Both the position numbers and the translations under genes were made by a program. The notes below the pieces were generated by a model, which saw only the letters and a program-made list of their open reading frames with translations, searched no databases and was not told the origin of the DNA. From Streptomyces syringium (GTDB taxonomy: Bacteria; Actinomycetota; Actinomycetes; Streptomycetales; Streptomycetaceae), in contig NZ_JAGIOH010000001.1 in NCBI RefSeq assembly GCF_017876625.1, positions 5,167,501 through 5,231,500 of the forward strand: a DNA stretch of 64,000 bases, written 5' to 3'. This document shows positions 25,922 through 35,352 of the stretch, piece by piece; the stretch's first letter is position 1, and the number at the start of each line of letters is the position of its first letter.

Positions 25922-26752
25922 CTACCAGTGCGCCGGACGGTTCAGCGCCGGCGGCAGCTTCGTCGTGGGGGAGCCCTTGGCCGCGTTGAGCTGGGCCTGG
26001 GTGAGGAAGAGGCTGTCGGTCAGGTCCGCGCCGGACAGGTCGGCGTCGCGGAAGTCCGCGCCGATCAGGTCCGCCGACCGCAGGTCGGCCTTCTTGAGGT
26101 CGGCCGCGATGAGGTAGGCGCCCCGGAGCGTGGCACCGCGGAGGTTGGCGCCGCCCAGCCGGGCACCGATGAGGTCGGCCCCCCGGTGGTTCTTCTTACG
26201 GCCGGGGACGCCGGCCCGTACGAGTTCGCTGGTGCGCAGCAGCAGGGTGTTCACGCCGTGCCGGACCTCCGCCACGTCCACCGCCACCAGCTCCTCCGCG
26301 CTGCCGCGCGTGAGGCGGTCGGTGTCGTCCAGGGCGCGGCGGAGGTCGCCGTGCAGGGAGCGGGCGGCCGGCATCGACAGGGCCTCCGTCAGGTACCACA
26401 GCAGCTCGTGGAGCTGCCGCATGACGGGGAAGACGTCGAACATCTGCCGGGCCGATTCAGGGGCCTCCCGCCAGTTCCGGCCGAGGAAGGTGACCTGGGA
26501 GACCTTCTGGCCCGCGCCGAAGCAGTCGAAGACGGTGCAGCCGGAGAAGCCCCGCTCGCGGAGCCGCGTGTGGATGCCGCAGGTGAAGTCCTTCTTGAGG
26601 TTCGAGCACGGCTTGCCCGCGTCCTTGTTCACCGCGAAGTCCGCCGAGGCCGCGAAGGGCAGCGCGACGCAGCACAGCCCGAAGCAGCTTCCGCAGTCCG
26701 CCTGCAGATCGGCGCGGTCCGGGGCGGGGGAGGGGGCGTCCTGCTTCGGCAA
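25922..26752 (-). CDS. Pentapeptide-repeat protein with N-terminal cysteine cluster
   Basis: This 276-aa protein has a C-terminal run of about eleven A(D/N)Lxx pentapeptides (residues 190-250: ADLIGARLGGANLRGATLRG and onward), predicted to fold as a right-handed quadrilateral beta-helix. The N-terminal 75 residues contain eight cysteines in a CGSCFGLCC, KPCSNLKKDFTCGIH and GCTVFDCFGAG arrangement that looks metal-binding. Such helices mimic DNA in the quinolone-resistance proteins, but most have unknown roles. The start is a TTG with GGAG 11 bp upstream; no in-frame ATG fits better. Confidence 0.82.
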   Translation of the reverse strand: MPKQDAPSPAPDRADLQADCGSCFGLCCVALPFAASADFAVNKDAGKPCSNLKKDFTCGIHTRLRERGFSGCTVFDCFGAGQKVSQVTFLGRNWREAPESARQMFDVFPVMRQLHELLWYLTEALSMPAARSLHGDLRRALDDTDRLTRGSAEELVAVDVAEVRHGVNTLLLRTSELVRAGVPGRKKNHRGADLIGARLGGANLRGATLRGAYLIAADLKKADLRSADLIGADFRDADLSGADLTDSLFLTQAQLNAAKGSPTTKLPPALNRPAHW

Positions 26753-26832
26753 GGTCTCTGATCTCCACTGGCGACACGAGCACGGCGACTTTCCGCCACG
26801 CTCTGGGTACGGCCCCCATTCTCCCTCAGGCC

Positions 26833-27276
26833 CTAGCCCTCCGCCGAAGCGGCGGCCGGGGCCGGGACCAGACCGTCCGCCACCAGGCCCGCGAACACCG
26901 CCCGCCCCAGCGCCTGCACCGCGGACTGCGGGCGGACCATCACGGTGAATTCCTTGATCCGGCCCTCCTCGTCGAACTGCAGCATGTCGATGCCGTGGAT
27001 CTGCTTCCCGTCCACCGTGGCCCGGAAGAGCAGGATCTCCGACGCGGCCTCGTCGCCGTCCGTGCTGGTCTCCGCCGCGCCCTCGAAGCGGCCGACGTAG
27101 CGGAAGTCCTCGAACGTGCGCAGCAGAACGCCGAGCAGGCCCAGCACCATGGGCCGGCCCTCGAACGGGGTGAACTTCACCGGGCTGTAGAAGCGGACAT
27201 CCTCGGTGAACAGCCCCTCCATCCCGGCGAGATCACGCTTCTCCACGGCGGTACGGAAACGTTCGGCGATCCGCAT
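26833..27276 (-). CDS. NTF2-like / SnoaL-fold protein
   Basis: This 147-aa protein fits the NTF2-like fold: an N-terminal helix (RFRTAVEKRDLAGMEGLFTEDVRF) followed by strands (GKQIHGIDMLQFDEEGRIKEFTVMVRP). Members include SnoaL-type cyclases and ketosteroid isomerases, and many have no known substrate. It is divergent from the PadR gene at 27391 and shares a 114-bp promoter region with a long dyad, so it is the probable target of that regulator. Confidence 0.85.
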   Translation of the reverse strand: MRIAERFRTAVEKRDLAGMEGLFTEDVRFYSPVKFTPFEGRPMVLGLLGVLLRTFEDFRYVGRFEGAAETSTDGDEAASEILLFRATVDGKQIHGIDMLQFDEEGRIKEFTVMVRPQSAVQALGRAVFAGLVADGLVPAPAAASAEG

Positions 27277-27315
27277 GACTGCTCCTTCTCCCAGGCAGGG
27301 ATACCTCAGGGATAC

Positions 27316-27343
27316 TCAAGAATCTGACTAGTCACTTTCTTGA
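27316..27343. promoter_or_regulatory. 28-bp dyad, candidate PadR operator
   Basis: TCAAGAA (27316-27322) and TTCTTGA (27337-27343) are arranged symmetrically around the perfect inner palindrome GACTAGTC (27326-27333), so both share one axis. The dyad lies between the divergent NTF2-like and PadR genes and is AT-rich against its surroundings, as expected for a PadR operator. Confidence 0.75.
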
Positions 27344-27390
27344 ATAGATATCCTGCGGTCCCGGAGCGCGCAGGGGAAGGGGTCGAACCG

Positions 27391-27960
27391 ATGGCTTTGC
27401 GACATGCCGTGCTGGCGGCGCTGCTGGACGGCGAGCACAGCGGATACCAGCTGGCCAAGGCCTTCGACGTCGGCGTCGCGAACTTCTGGCACGCGCTGCC
27501 CCAGCAGCTCTACGCCGAGCTGACCAAGCTGGAGAAGGAAGGGCTGGTCACGGGCAGGGAGGTGGTCCAGGAGACCCGGCCCACCAAGCGGCTGTTCCGG
27601 GTCACCGACGCCGGCTCCGCCGAGCTGGAGCGGTTCGCCGCCGCCGCGTCGAAGCCCTCGTTCATTCGCGACGACCTGCTCGTCAAGGTCCGGGCCGCCG
27701 ACCGCGTCGGCACCCCGGCGGTGATCGCGCAGCTGGAGGAGCGGGCGGCCGTCGCCGCGGCCAAGACCGAGCTCTTCGGCGAGCTGCTGCGGCAGATGCG
27801 CGGCGAGGCGGACGAGGCGGAATTCCTCCTCCGCGGCGAGCGGATCGGCCCGTATCTGACGTGTCTGCGCGGCCTCGCCTTCGAGCGCGAGAACCGCGAC
27901 TGGTGCCTGCGGGTCGCGGGCGTCCTGCGGGAGCGGCAGGCGGTGGCCGCCGAGCGGTGA
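27391..27960 (+). CDS. PadR-family transcriptional regulator
   Basis: This 189-aa protein has the N-terminal PadR winged helix (LAALLDGEHSGYQLAKAFD, LYAELTKLEKEGLVTG, FRVTDAGSAEL) and a C-terminal helical dimerisation domain of the Vir_act_alpha_C type. It is a normal-length PadR without the coiled coil seen in the protein at 9810. The ATG at 27391 is preferred over an in-frame upstream ATG because GGGGAAGGGG precedes it and the winged helix starts there. It probably represses the divergent NTF2-like gene and itself. Confidence 0.92.
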   Translation: MALRHAVLAALLDGEHSGYQLAKAFDVGVANFWHALPQQLYAELTKLEKEGLVTGREVVQETRPTKRLFRVTDAGSAELERFAAAASKPSFIRDDLLVKVRAADRVGTPAVIAQLEERAAVAAAKTELFGELLRQMRGEADEAEFLLRGERIGPYLTCLRGLAFERENRDWCLRVAGVLRERQAVAAER

Positions 27961-28060
27961 GCGATGTCTGGCCGGGTCGCCCCTTGTCCTCGCCCTACCC
28001 GCCGGTAATGATCTTCGGAGGGTCCGGCACCGGCGGCGGGCCGGGCGGGACGGAGCTCTC

Positions 28061-30272
28061 ATGGCGGAACCCAGCAGGCGCGGCTTTCTCACCTACCTCG
28101 TCGCGGCGCCCACCCTCGCCGTGGCCACCGGCCTCGGCACGGCGGGAGCGGCAGCAGCCGCCCCGGCCGGCACGCCCGTACCCAGCCTTCCGGCGCCCGC
28201 CGACCTCGTCGACCTCGGGGACATCCTGATCCTCGCCGGCGCCCCCACCGCCCACATGCTGGTGCTGACCGTCGGCGAGGACGGCCGCGTCTCCTTCCGG
28301 CTGCCCCGCGAAGAGGTCGGACAGGGGCTGACGACGGCCGTGGCGATGCTGGTGGCCGAGGAACTGGACACGGCCGTCGACCGGATCGACATCCGACTGG
28401 AGGACGCGCGGCCGGAGTTGCTGTTCGGCCAGTTCACCGGGGGCTCCAACGCCATCCGCTCGCTGTACGGCCCGGTCCGGCACACCGCCGCCGCGGCCCG
28501 GGCGCGGCTGGTGCGGGCGGCCGCCGAGCGGTGGGGGATCGCGGCGAGCGGGCTGCGCACCCGGGACGGCGCCGTCGTGGCGCCGGACGGGCGCAGCGCC
28601 CCGTACGGTTCCCTCGCGGTCGAGGCCGCCGCCCGCGACCTCGGCGCGATCACCGCCGCACCCAAACCGGAGTCCGCGCACACCCTCGTCGGCACCCCCA
28701 CCTCCCGCATCGACGCCCGGGCCATGGTCACCGGCCAGCAGCGGTACACCCTGGACCTCGACGTCCCCGGCGCCAAGCCCTGCATGGTGCGCAGACCGCC
28801 CACCCTGGGCGGCACCGTGCAGTCCGTGCGGAACGAGGCCGCCGTCCGGGCCATGCCCGGCGTGCTCGACGTCGTCACCGTTCCCACCGGCGTGGCCGTC
28901 GTCGCCGAGACCTTCGGGCAGGCGCTCGACGCGAAGAACAAGCTCGACGTCGCCTGGGGGCCGGGCACCGTCGACGGCCTCTCCGACGACGACATCCGCG
29001 CCCGGCTGAGGTCCGCGGCCGCACCCCTGGTGGACCTGCCGCCGCTGACCCGGCACATCGACGCCGAGTTCGACTTCGCGTTCGCCAGTCACGCACCACT
29101 GGAGACCAACTCCGCGGTCGCGGACGTCCACGCCGACCGGGCGACGGTCTGGTCCGGGCTCAAGGGGCCGATCATCGCCCAGCAGACCATCGCGAAGGAA
29201 CTCGGGCTGCCCGTCGACAAGGTCACCGTCCACGTGGTGCAGGCGGGCGGCTCCTTCGGCCGGCGGCTGTTCTTCGACGCGGCACTGGAGGCCGCCCGGG
29301 TGTCCCGGCGCAGCGGACGCCCGGTGCGGCTGATGTGGTCCCGCGTCGACGACATGCGGCACGGCCGGATGCGGCCCGCCACCCACCACCGGATCCGGGC
29401 CACCTACGCGCTCGGCAAGGTGCTGAGCTTCGACCACCGGGTGGCCGCCGTCGAGACCGACTTCCGGCACGGCCTCGGCGAGATCCTCACCGCGACCGCC
29501 ACGAAGCTGCCCGGCGGCCTCGGCAACGCCGCCTTCGCGCAGACCCTCTTCCACACCACGGTCAAATGTCCCTACCACTTCGGTGTCACCACCCAGCACC
29601 TGACCGAAGTGCCGCTGAAGATGCCCACCGCCTCCTGGCGGTCGGTGTACTCGGCGAACACCCGGGGGGCCGAGGAGATCCTCGTCGACGAACTGGCCGC
29701 GAAGCTGGGGAAGGACCCGGTCGAGTTCCGCCGCGCGTGCCTGAAGAACCCGGCGCAGCGCGCCGTGCTCGACAAGGTCGCACGCGAGGGCGAGTGGGGA
29801 CGGCCGATGCCGGCCGGGCACGCGCAGGGGATCGGCTTCCACGAGGAGTACAAGTCCCGCACGGCCTGTCTGGTCGAGATCGACGCGCGCGACCCCGGGA
29901 AGCCGCGCGTCACCAAGGCCGTGATCGCGGCCGATGTGGGGCGGCCGATCAATCCGCGCGGGCTGGAGGCCCAGCTGCTCGGCGGGCTGACGGACGCCAT
30001 CTCCACCACGCTGCGGGCGGGGCTGCACATCGACGAGGGGCTGCCGCTGGAGGGCAGTTACTCGCAGTTCCACTACGCGCGCCAGAAGGACTCCCCACCG
30101 GACGTCCGGATCTTCATCATGCCCGCCACGGGGGAACCGGGCGGCGCGGGAGAGCTCGGGGTTGCCGGCCGCCGTCGGCGCGATCGCCAACGCCTACGCC
30201 CGGGCCACGGGCACCCGCCCGCGGCGCTTTCCGGTCAACTTCGACGTCGACTTCACCCCGTTCCCCCGCTAG
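28061..30272 (+). pseudogene. Exported xanthine-dehydrogenase-family molybdopterin subunit, frameshifted near the C-terminus
   Basis: The gene encodes a molybdenum hydroxylase large subunit of the IorB/aldehyde-oxidoreductase type. It has a Tat signal (SRRGFLTYL, then a hydrophobic run) and Mo-cofactor motifs such as QAGGSFGRRLF near residue 396. The frame is intact to codon GELG, which contains the expected catalytic Glu. At the GGGG run 30158-30161 one extra base shifts the reading. Removing it restores LPAAVGAIANAYARATGTR and 17 further residues up to the TAG at 30270-30272. Without correction the frame runs on to 30559, into the next gene. It may be a real mutation or a homopolymer sequencing error. 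The partner [2Fe-2S] subunit follows. Confidence 0.85.
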
Positions 30273-30347
30273 GACCCGTCCGGCGGTTCCCCGGCACGAG
30301 CGACCACCGGGCCCGGCGCGGGCCGGAGCCAGAACCCAGGAGCTTCC

Positions 30348-30806
30348 ATGCCCTCCCACACCTTCACCGTCAACGGCCGGTCCGTCACCGTCGACGCCCC
30401 CGACGACCTGCCCCTGCTGTGGGCCCTGCGCGACCTGCTCGGCATCCGCGGGCCCAAGTACGGGTGCGGGATCGACGTCTGCAAGGCCTGCACCAGCCAT
30501 CTGGACGGCGAGGCCGTCAGACCGTGCGTCGTACCCGTCTCCGAGGCCGCGGGCCGTGACGTCACCACCATCGAGGGCCTCGCCGACGGCGACACCCTGC
30601 ACCCCGTCCAGGAGGCGTGGCTGGAGCAGGACGTCGCCCAGTGCGGCTACTGCCAGCCGGGCCAGATCATGGCCGCCGTCGCCCTGCTGAAGCGGACGAA
30701 GAACCCGACGGACGCCGACATCGACGCCATCGCCAACGTCTGCCGCTGCGGCACGTACTTCCGCATCCGCGAGGCCATCCACAGCGCGGCGGCGAAGATG
30801 CGCTGA
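30348..30806 (+). CDS. [2Fe-2S]-binding subunit of molybdenum hydroxylase
   Basis: This 152-aa small subunit has the plant-type [2Fe-2S] domain (KYGCGIDVCKACTSHLDG with a fourth Cys in RPCVV) and the helical second [2Fe-2S] domain (QCGYCQPGQIMAA, NVCRCGTYFRIREAI). It would carry electrons from the molybdopterin subunit encoded just upstream, and both belong to the isoquinoline 1-oxidoreductase-like group. It has no signal peptide, so export would depend on the Tat signal of the large subunit. An AGGAGC site lies before the ATG. Confidence 0.93.
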   Translation: MPSHTFTVNGRSVTVDAPDDLPLLWALRDLLGIRGPKYGCGIDVCKACTSHLDGEAVRPCVVPVSEAAGRDVTTIEGLADGDTLHPVQEAWLEQDVAQCGYCQPGQIMAAVALLKRTKNPTDADIDAIANVCRCGTYFRIREAIHSAAAKMR

Positions 30807-30820
30807 CCCGCGCGGGGCGG

Positions 30821-31834
30821 TCAGCGCTCCAGCCATCCCCGCAGGGTGGCCTGCGCGCCCGCCTGGAAGCGGGTGTCCGCGCCCAGCGCGTCCAGCAGCC
30901 CGCTGATGCGGCGCCGGGCGGTGTGGACGTGGACACCCAGCCGACGGGCTATGGCCTCGTCCTTCAGGCCCGCGGCGAGCAGCCCGAGCAGCTCCCTGCG
31001 GTGCTCCGAGACCCGGCCGTCACCGCCGGTGCAGCCCAGGGGGACCGCCCGGTCCCAGACCGTCTCGAAGAGGGGGAGCAGCGCGTCGCGCAGCAGGGTC
31101 TCCCCGATGACCAGGGCGGAGGCCGCCGGGTCGGTGGTGTCGGCGGGCGGCAGCAGGGTCACCCGGCCGTCGACGGCGATCAGCCGGGTGGGGACCTCGG
31201 TGGCGGTGCGCACCCGCACCCCGCGCCCGGCCAGGGCCGTCAGGATCCGCAGCCGGTCGGCGTCGAGGCCGTCGCGCCGGACGGCCATGCGGACCCCGAC
31301 CCCCCGGGCGGGCAGCGCCTCGACGAGGGTCTCGAACAGCGGGTCCGTCGCCGTGCCACCCGGACAGGGCGGGCGGTCCAGGACGACGACCTCGCGCTCG
31401 GCCGAGGCCAGCAGATACGCGGTGCGCTCGGCGATGGCCTCCGCGCCGCAGACGGCCTCCACGCCGCCCCCGACGGCCGTGCTGCCGGCGCCGAGCCGCC
31501 CCGCGATGTGGTCGGCCGACAGGCGTAATCGCTCCAGTTCGGCCGATTTCAGATGCAGCTCCGCCTGCCTCCGGTGGATCAGCGTGCGAATGGCGGCGGC
31601 CGGCGCCACCGGCCGGGGCAGCGGCCGTGCGCCCCCCGGGCCCGGCGGCGGGCCGGGCAGGGTGAAGCCGTGGTCCCGCAGGAGGACCAGGGCCGCCTCC
31701 AACTCCCCATACGGCATGCCGAGTTCATCCGCCAGTGCCGCCGCGTCCGGCGCCCGGTCGCTCAACAGCGCCTCATAGACCCGCTCCTCGGCCTCCCCCA
31801 GGCCAAGGGCGTGCAGTTCCGCCCCCTCGATCAT
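30821..31834 (-). CDS. LuxR-type regulator with TrmB-like N-terminal helix-turn-helix
   Basis: This 337-aa protein has an N-terminal winged-helix-like segment (LGLGEAEERVYEALLSD, ALADELGMPYGELEAAL), a middle domain without recognised function and a C-terminal LuxR helix-turn-helix (LLAAGLKDEAIARRLGVHVH then TARRRISGLL). The C-terminal pattern GLKDEAIARRLG-x-TARR-x-LGA-x-RFQAG is shared with the regulator at 47944, so the two are paralogues. It is divergent from the M4 protease and probably regulates it. Confidence 0.88.
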   Translation of the reverse strand: MIEGAELHALGLGEAEERVYEALLSDRAPDAAALADELGMPYGELEAALVLLRDHGFTLPGPPPGPGGARPLPRPVAPAAAIRTLIHRRQAELHLKSAELERLRLSADHIAGRLGAGSTAVGGGVEAVCGAEAIAERTAYLLASAEREVVVLDRPPCPGGTATDPLFETLVEALPARGVGVRMAVRRDGLDADRLRILTALAGRGVRVRTATEVPTRLIAVDGRVTLLPPADTTDPAASALVIGETLLRDALLPLFETVWDRAVPLGCTGGDGRVSEHRRELLGLLAAGLKDEAIARRLGVHVHTARRRISGLLDALGADTRFQAGAQATLRGWLER

Positions 31835-31863
31835 GTGAGTGATTGTTACCCCGGGTCTGGAAC

Positions 31864-31877
31864 GCACACAAGTGTGC
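31864..31877. promoter_or_regulatory. Candidate operator GCACAC-AA-GTGTGC
   Basis: A perfect inverted repeat with 6-bp arms and a 2-bp centre lies in the 151-bp region between the divergent LuxR-type and M4 protease genes. It could bind the regulator, though no experimental site is known to me. Confidence 0.5.
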
Positions 31878-31985
31878 ATGTTCACTACTGAACCCCCCGG
31901 CCCCATTGATGAGTTCGCGCCCCACCCAGTTGCATGGCGCTGCCCGGAGATGTCCCGGCGGTCAGGCACGTACGGAGGGAAATCC

Positions 31986-34817
31986 TTGCGTAAGCCCAGA
32001 GCACGTTCAGGAAGACCGAGCATCAAAAGCGGAATATCGGGCGCGGCGGCGCTGCTCGGTGCTGCCGCGCTCGTCGTCACCGCGGTGCCCGCCCACGCGG
32101 CGGCACCCGGCCAGAGCCCGGCGGATGTGATCCCGGGGACGGACACCGCGACCCCGGCACTGGTGGACGGCATCCGGGAGGCGGTGAAGTCGACGGGCAG
32201 CGCCGCGGACGCCGCGCGCGGACACCTCGCCGACAAGGAGAGCCGCTACCGCATCGCCGACCCGCGCCGCGACCTCAAGCCCGTACAGACGCTGAACAGC
32301 GGCGCGGGGGAGACCGTACGGCTGCAGCAGAAGCACCGCGGTGTCGACGTCCTGGGCGGCCAGTACGTCGTGCGGATGGAGAAGAAGGACGGCAAGCGCG
32401 TCGTCACCGGCACCTCCGGCAAGTACTTCACCGGCCTGAAGGTCGGCACGGAGGCCGAGATCGGCGAGGAGCTGGCCGTCCGGCGGGCGGTCTCCGCGAC
32501 CGCCGCCAGGCTCGGCGGGAAGAAGCTGGCCACGAAGGACGCCCCGAAGAAGGGCGCCGCGGCGGCCGCACCCCTGACCGGCACCGCGCGCGGGCTGGTC
32601 GTCGTGCCCAGGGGCCCCGGTGTGCTCACCCACCACATCACCGTGCGCGGCACGCACCCCGGCACGGGCGAGCCGGTGCTGCGCGAGGTCTACATCGACG
32701 CCAAGGCCGGCTTCCCGGTCCTGGAGTACAGCGGCATCAAGACGTTCGGCTCCCCCAAGTCGGCGGCCGGCAGCGGAACCACGAGCCGGCCGGCCGGCGC
32801 CGAGGCCGGTCCCGGCGACGGCGCCGCCGACCCCGGCGTGACGGGCTCCGGCATCCGCTACGACGGCACCGCCGTCGAGCTGGGCCTGACCCAGGACAAG
32901 GCGCGCAACCAATACATCATGCGCGACCCCTTCCGGATGGCGGGCGGCAGCAAGAACACCCTCTCCACCTGGGACGCGCGCGGCAAGGACGTCGGTGAGG
33001 TGTCCGGCCGCTGGCCCTCGGGCATCAAGGAGTTCGGCTCCGAGACCCCGACCTTCGGCAAGGAGGCCACCCAGGCCGGCGCGGTCGACGCGCACTGGGC
33101 AGCGGGCAAGGTCTACGACTATTACAAGAAGGTGCACGGCCGCGACAGCCTCGACGGCCGCGGCATGACCATCAACTCGCTGGTCGGCGTCACCTACTTC
33201 GGCGACGCATACGTCAACGCCTTCTGGGACGGCACCAAGATGGTGTACGGCGGCGGCGACGACGAATACAGGACGCTCTCCGCCGACCTGGACGTCGTCG
33301 GCCACGAGATGACGCACGGCGTCGTCGAGAACTCCGCCAACCTCGTCTACGCGGGCCAGTCCGGCGCCCTCAACGAGGCGGTCGCCGACTACTTCGGCAA
33401 CGCCCTCGACGTGGACGCCTCCGGCATGGCCATGGACGACCCGGCCGCCGGGCTGCTCGGCGAGAACCTGTGCCGCACGAAGTCGCCGCGCGACTGCGCC
33501 ATCCGCGACCTCAACGACGGCGCCACGACGTCGAAGAACTTCCTCGGCGTCGGCTTCGGTACCGACAACGGCGGGGTGCACCTGAACTCCACCATCTTCT
33601 CGGGCGCCCTGTGGGACATCCGCGAGGACATCGGCCGGACCCTCGCCGACAAGATCGTCTACAAGGCGCTGACGGAGTTCATGACCCCGCTGGACGGCTT
33701 CACCGAGGGCCGTAACGCGGTGCTCGCCGCCGCCAAGGCGCTCAAGGTCTCCACCAAGGACCTGAACGTCGTCAAGCGCTCCTTCAACGCGCACGGCGTC
33801 GTCCCGAACTGGGAGCTGGCCCTCGGCGTCGACACCGACCGGCTGCTGGGCAAGCTCAACACCTCGGGCACGGGCGTGGGCGCGGGCGGCGGCTGGTGGA
33901 CGGCGGCGAAGTCCAACGACGACGGCTCCGAGCCGTACTCGGTCTACGCGGGCCGTGCCGACGGCAAGGGCAGCGCCAAGCTGATCAGCCCCAACGACGG
34001 GCGCTACCACGTGAACCCGGCGACGGACGGCAAGTCCGTGGTCTGGACGGCGTACGGACCCACCGGCGTGGACATCCTGTCGCGGCCGCTCGCGGGCGGC
34101 CCGATCAAGAAGCTGTACTCCAGCCAGTCCGACCTCGCCGGAGTGCGGGTCGAGGGCGGCGTGGTCGCCTTCGAGAAGATGGAGTTCTTCGCGGGCCGCC
34201 ACGTCGGCTACCTGCGCGCCGGCGACAAGGAGCCGACCTGGGTGGACGGCGGCCGGGCCGAGCTGGCGACGGGCCTTCCGTCACTGGCCGGCGGCCGGAT
34301 CGCCTACGCCAAGGTCTACGCCGAGGGCGACACGTACAAGGCCGGTACCGAGGTGCTGGACCTGGCGAGCGGCACCCGGACCCTGATGGCCCAGATCGGC
34401 AGCCCCGAGTCCATCGGCCAGACCGGTGTCAACGGCAGCCACGTCTTCTGGCTGGCGGACGAGGTGGGCGACGACGCCGGACAGATGGCGGTGCGCCGCG
34501 CGAACCTCGACGGCACGGGCGCCGTCGACCTCAGCAAGGAGAAGGGCGCCGACGCGCTCTTCCCCTACGACCTCACGGCCTCCCAGGAGGCGGTGACCGT
34601 CACCGCGCAGCAGCCCGACTCGACCTACCGCAACGAGACGATGCCCAAGCTGTGGCAGTTCCAGGCGGACGGCTCGGGCAAGGGCCGCGTCTCCTGCAAC
34701 CGCGGTGAGCAGTCCTCGGCGGCGGCCGTGGCCGGTAAGCAGGTGGTGTGGATCGACGGCACCACCGGCACCTCCGACCTGGTGACCCGCACCCGCCCGG
34801 CGGGCGCCTGCGGCTGA
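31986..34817 (+). CDS. Secreted M4 metallopeptidase (thermolysin family) with beta-propeller tail
   Basis: This 943-aa secreted protease starts with a long signal peptide (LRKPRARSGRPS, then AAALLGAAALVVTAVPAHA). An FTP/PepSY-type propeptide comes next. The catalytic domain has HEMTH (His440, Glu441, His444) and Glu464 in LNEAVADYF, with the 24-residue spacing of thermolysin. The helical C-terminal domain ends near residue 610, and the last 320 residues form a TolB/PD40-like propeller. The TTG start is chosen because GGAGGG lies just upstream and the signal peptide begins there; an in-frame ATG at 31878 lacks a ribosome site. It requires zinc and calcium by family knowledge. Confidence 0.9.
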   Translation: MRKPRARSGRPSIKSGISGAAALLGAAALVVTAVPAHAAAPGQSPADVIPGTDTATPALVDGIREAVKSTGSAADAARGHLADKESRYRIADPRRDLKPVQTLNSGAGETVRLQQKHRGVDVLGGQYVVRMEKKDGKRVVTGTSGKYFTGLKVGTEAEIGEELAVRRAVSATAARLGGKKLATKDAPKKGAAAAAPLTGTARGLVVVPRGPGVLTHHITVRGTHPGTGEPVLREVYIDAKAGFPVLEYSGIKTFGSPKSAAGSGTTSRPAGAEAGPGDGAADPGVTGSGIRYDGTAVELGLTQDKARNQYIMRDPFRMAGGSKNTLSTWDARGKDVGEVSGRWPSGIKEFGSETPTFGKEATQAGAVDAHWAAGKVYDYYKKVHGRDSLDGRGMTINSLVGVTYFGDAYVNAFWDGTKMVYGGGDDEYRTLSADLDVVGHEMTHGVVENSANLVYAGQSGALNEAVADYFGNALDVDASGMAMDDPAAGLLGENLCRTKSPRDCAIRDLNDGATTSKNFLGVGFGTDNGGVHLNSTIFSGALWDIREDIGRTLADKIVYKALTEFMTPLDGFTEGRNAVLAAAKALKVSTKDLNVVKRSFNAHGVVPNWELALGVDTDRLLGKLNTSGTGVGAGGGWWTAAKSNDDGSEPYSVYAGRADGKGSAKLISPNDGRYHVNPATDGKSVVWTAYGPTGVDILSRPLAGGPIKKLYSSQSDLAGVRVEGGVVAFEKMEFFAGRHVGYLRAGDKEPTWVDGGRAELATGLPSLAGGRIAYAKVYAEGDTYKAGTEVLDLASGTRTLMAQIGSPESIGQTGVNGSHVFWLADEVGDDAGQMAVRRANLDGTGAVDLSKEKGADALFPYDLTASQEAVTVTAQQPDSTYRNETMPKLWQFQADGSGKGRVSCNRGEQSSAAAVAGKQVVWIDGTTGTSDLVTRTRPAGACG

Positions 34818-34839
34818 CGGTGAGCCGATAGCCGACCGA

Positions 34840-34875
34840 GCCGGGCCCCCGGTGCCGATGTGCCGGGGGCCCGGC
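34840..34875. terminator. M4 protease terminator
   Basis: Arms GCCGGGCCCCCGG and CCGGGGGCCCGGC (13 bp, perfect) enclose a 10-nt loop 22 bp beyond the protease stop codon. Confidence 0.85.
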
Positions 34876-34931
34876 GTGCGTGGACGCGGTGTGGCGCGAG
34901 GCGCCGTGCCGCGTTCTCGCGTGCCGCCGCG

Positions 34932-35132
34932 TCAGCCGTCCGCGAGCGTGAGCCGGGCGCACGAGCCGTGGCAGCGGTCGTGGTCGCCGGCGGACGCGAG
35001 GGAGGTGCCGGGGAAGGCGGCGAGGAGGACGAGCGCGGAGAGCAGTGACAGGGCGTAGAGCAGGGCGGAGAGCGGTGAGGAGGCGGAGGGGTGGCCGCCG
35101 GATCCGGGTATGCGGGGCTTGGGGGTGGGCAC
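34932..35132 (-). CDS. Small membrane protein of unknown function
   Basis: This 66-aa protein starts at GTG with a GGAGG site 8 bp upstream. After a short polar N-terminus it has a hydrophobic helix (LSALLYALSLLSALVLLAAF) and a tail GDHDRCHGSCARLTLADG that could lie outside the cell. It may be a signal-anchored protein or a cleaved secreted peptide with two cysteines. No family is recognised. Confidence 0.65.
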   Translation of the reverse strand: MPTPKPRIPGSGGHPSASSPLSALLYALSLLSALVLLAAFPGTSLASAGDHDRCHGSCARLTLADG

Positions 35133-35317
35133 GGCGTGCCTCCGTGGGGCTCAGTGGGGGGAGAGAGAAGCGCCATTGGTGTGGTCATGCCATTAGGCCA
35201 CTCATCAACAAAAGTACGGGCGCTGCCACGCTCCGGATAGGCCCCCGCAGTGCTTCCGTTGGTCTATTCCTGCGAAATACTGTCGGAGCTGCGGCGATGA
35301 CCGTGGATTCGTGAAAA

Positions 35318-35332
35318 TTTCAGCGGCTGAAA
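35318..35332. promoter_or_regulatory. Candidate MarR operator
   Basis: TTTCAGC-G-GCTGAAA is a perfect 15-bp inverted repeat 20 bp before the MarR start. Its position between the likely promoter and the ribosome site fits autorepression. Confidence 0.6.
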
Positions 35333-35352
35333 AGCTGGAGAGGGCCACTGAC

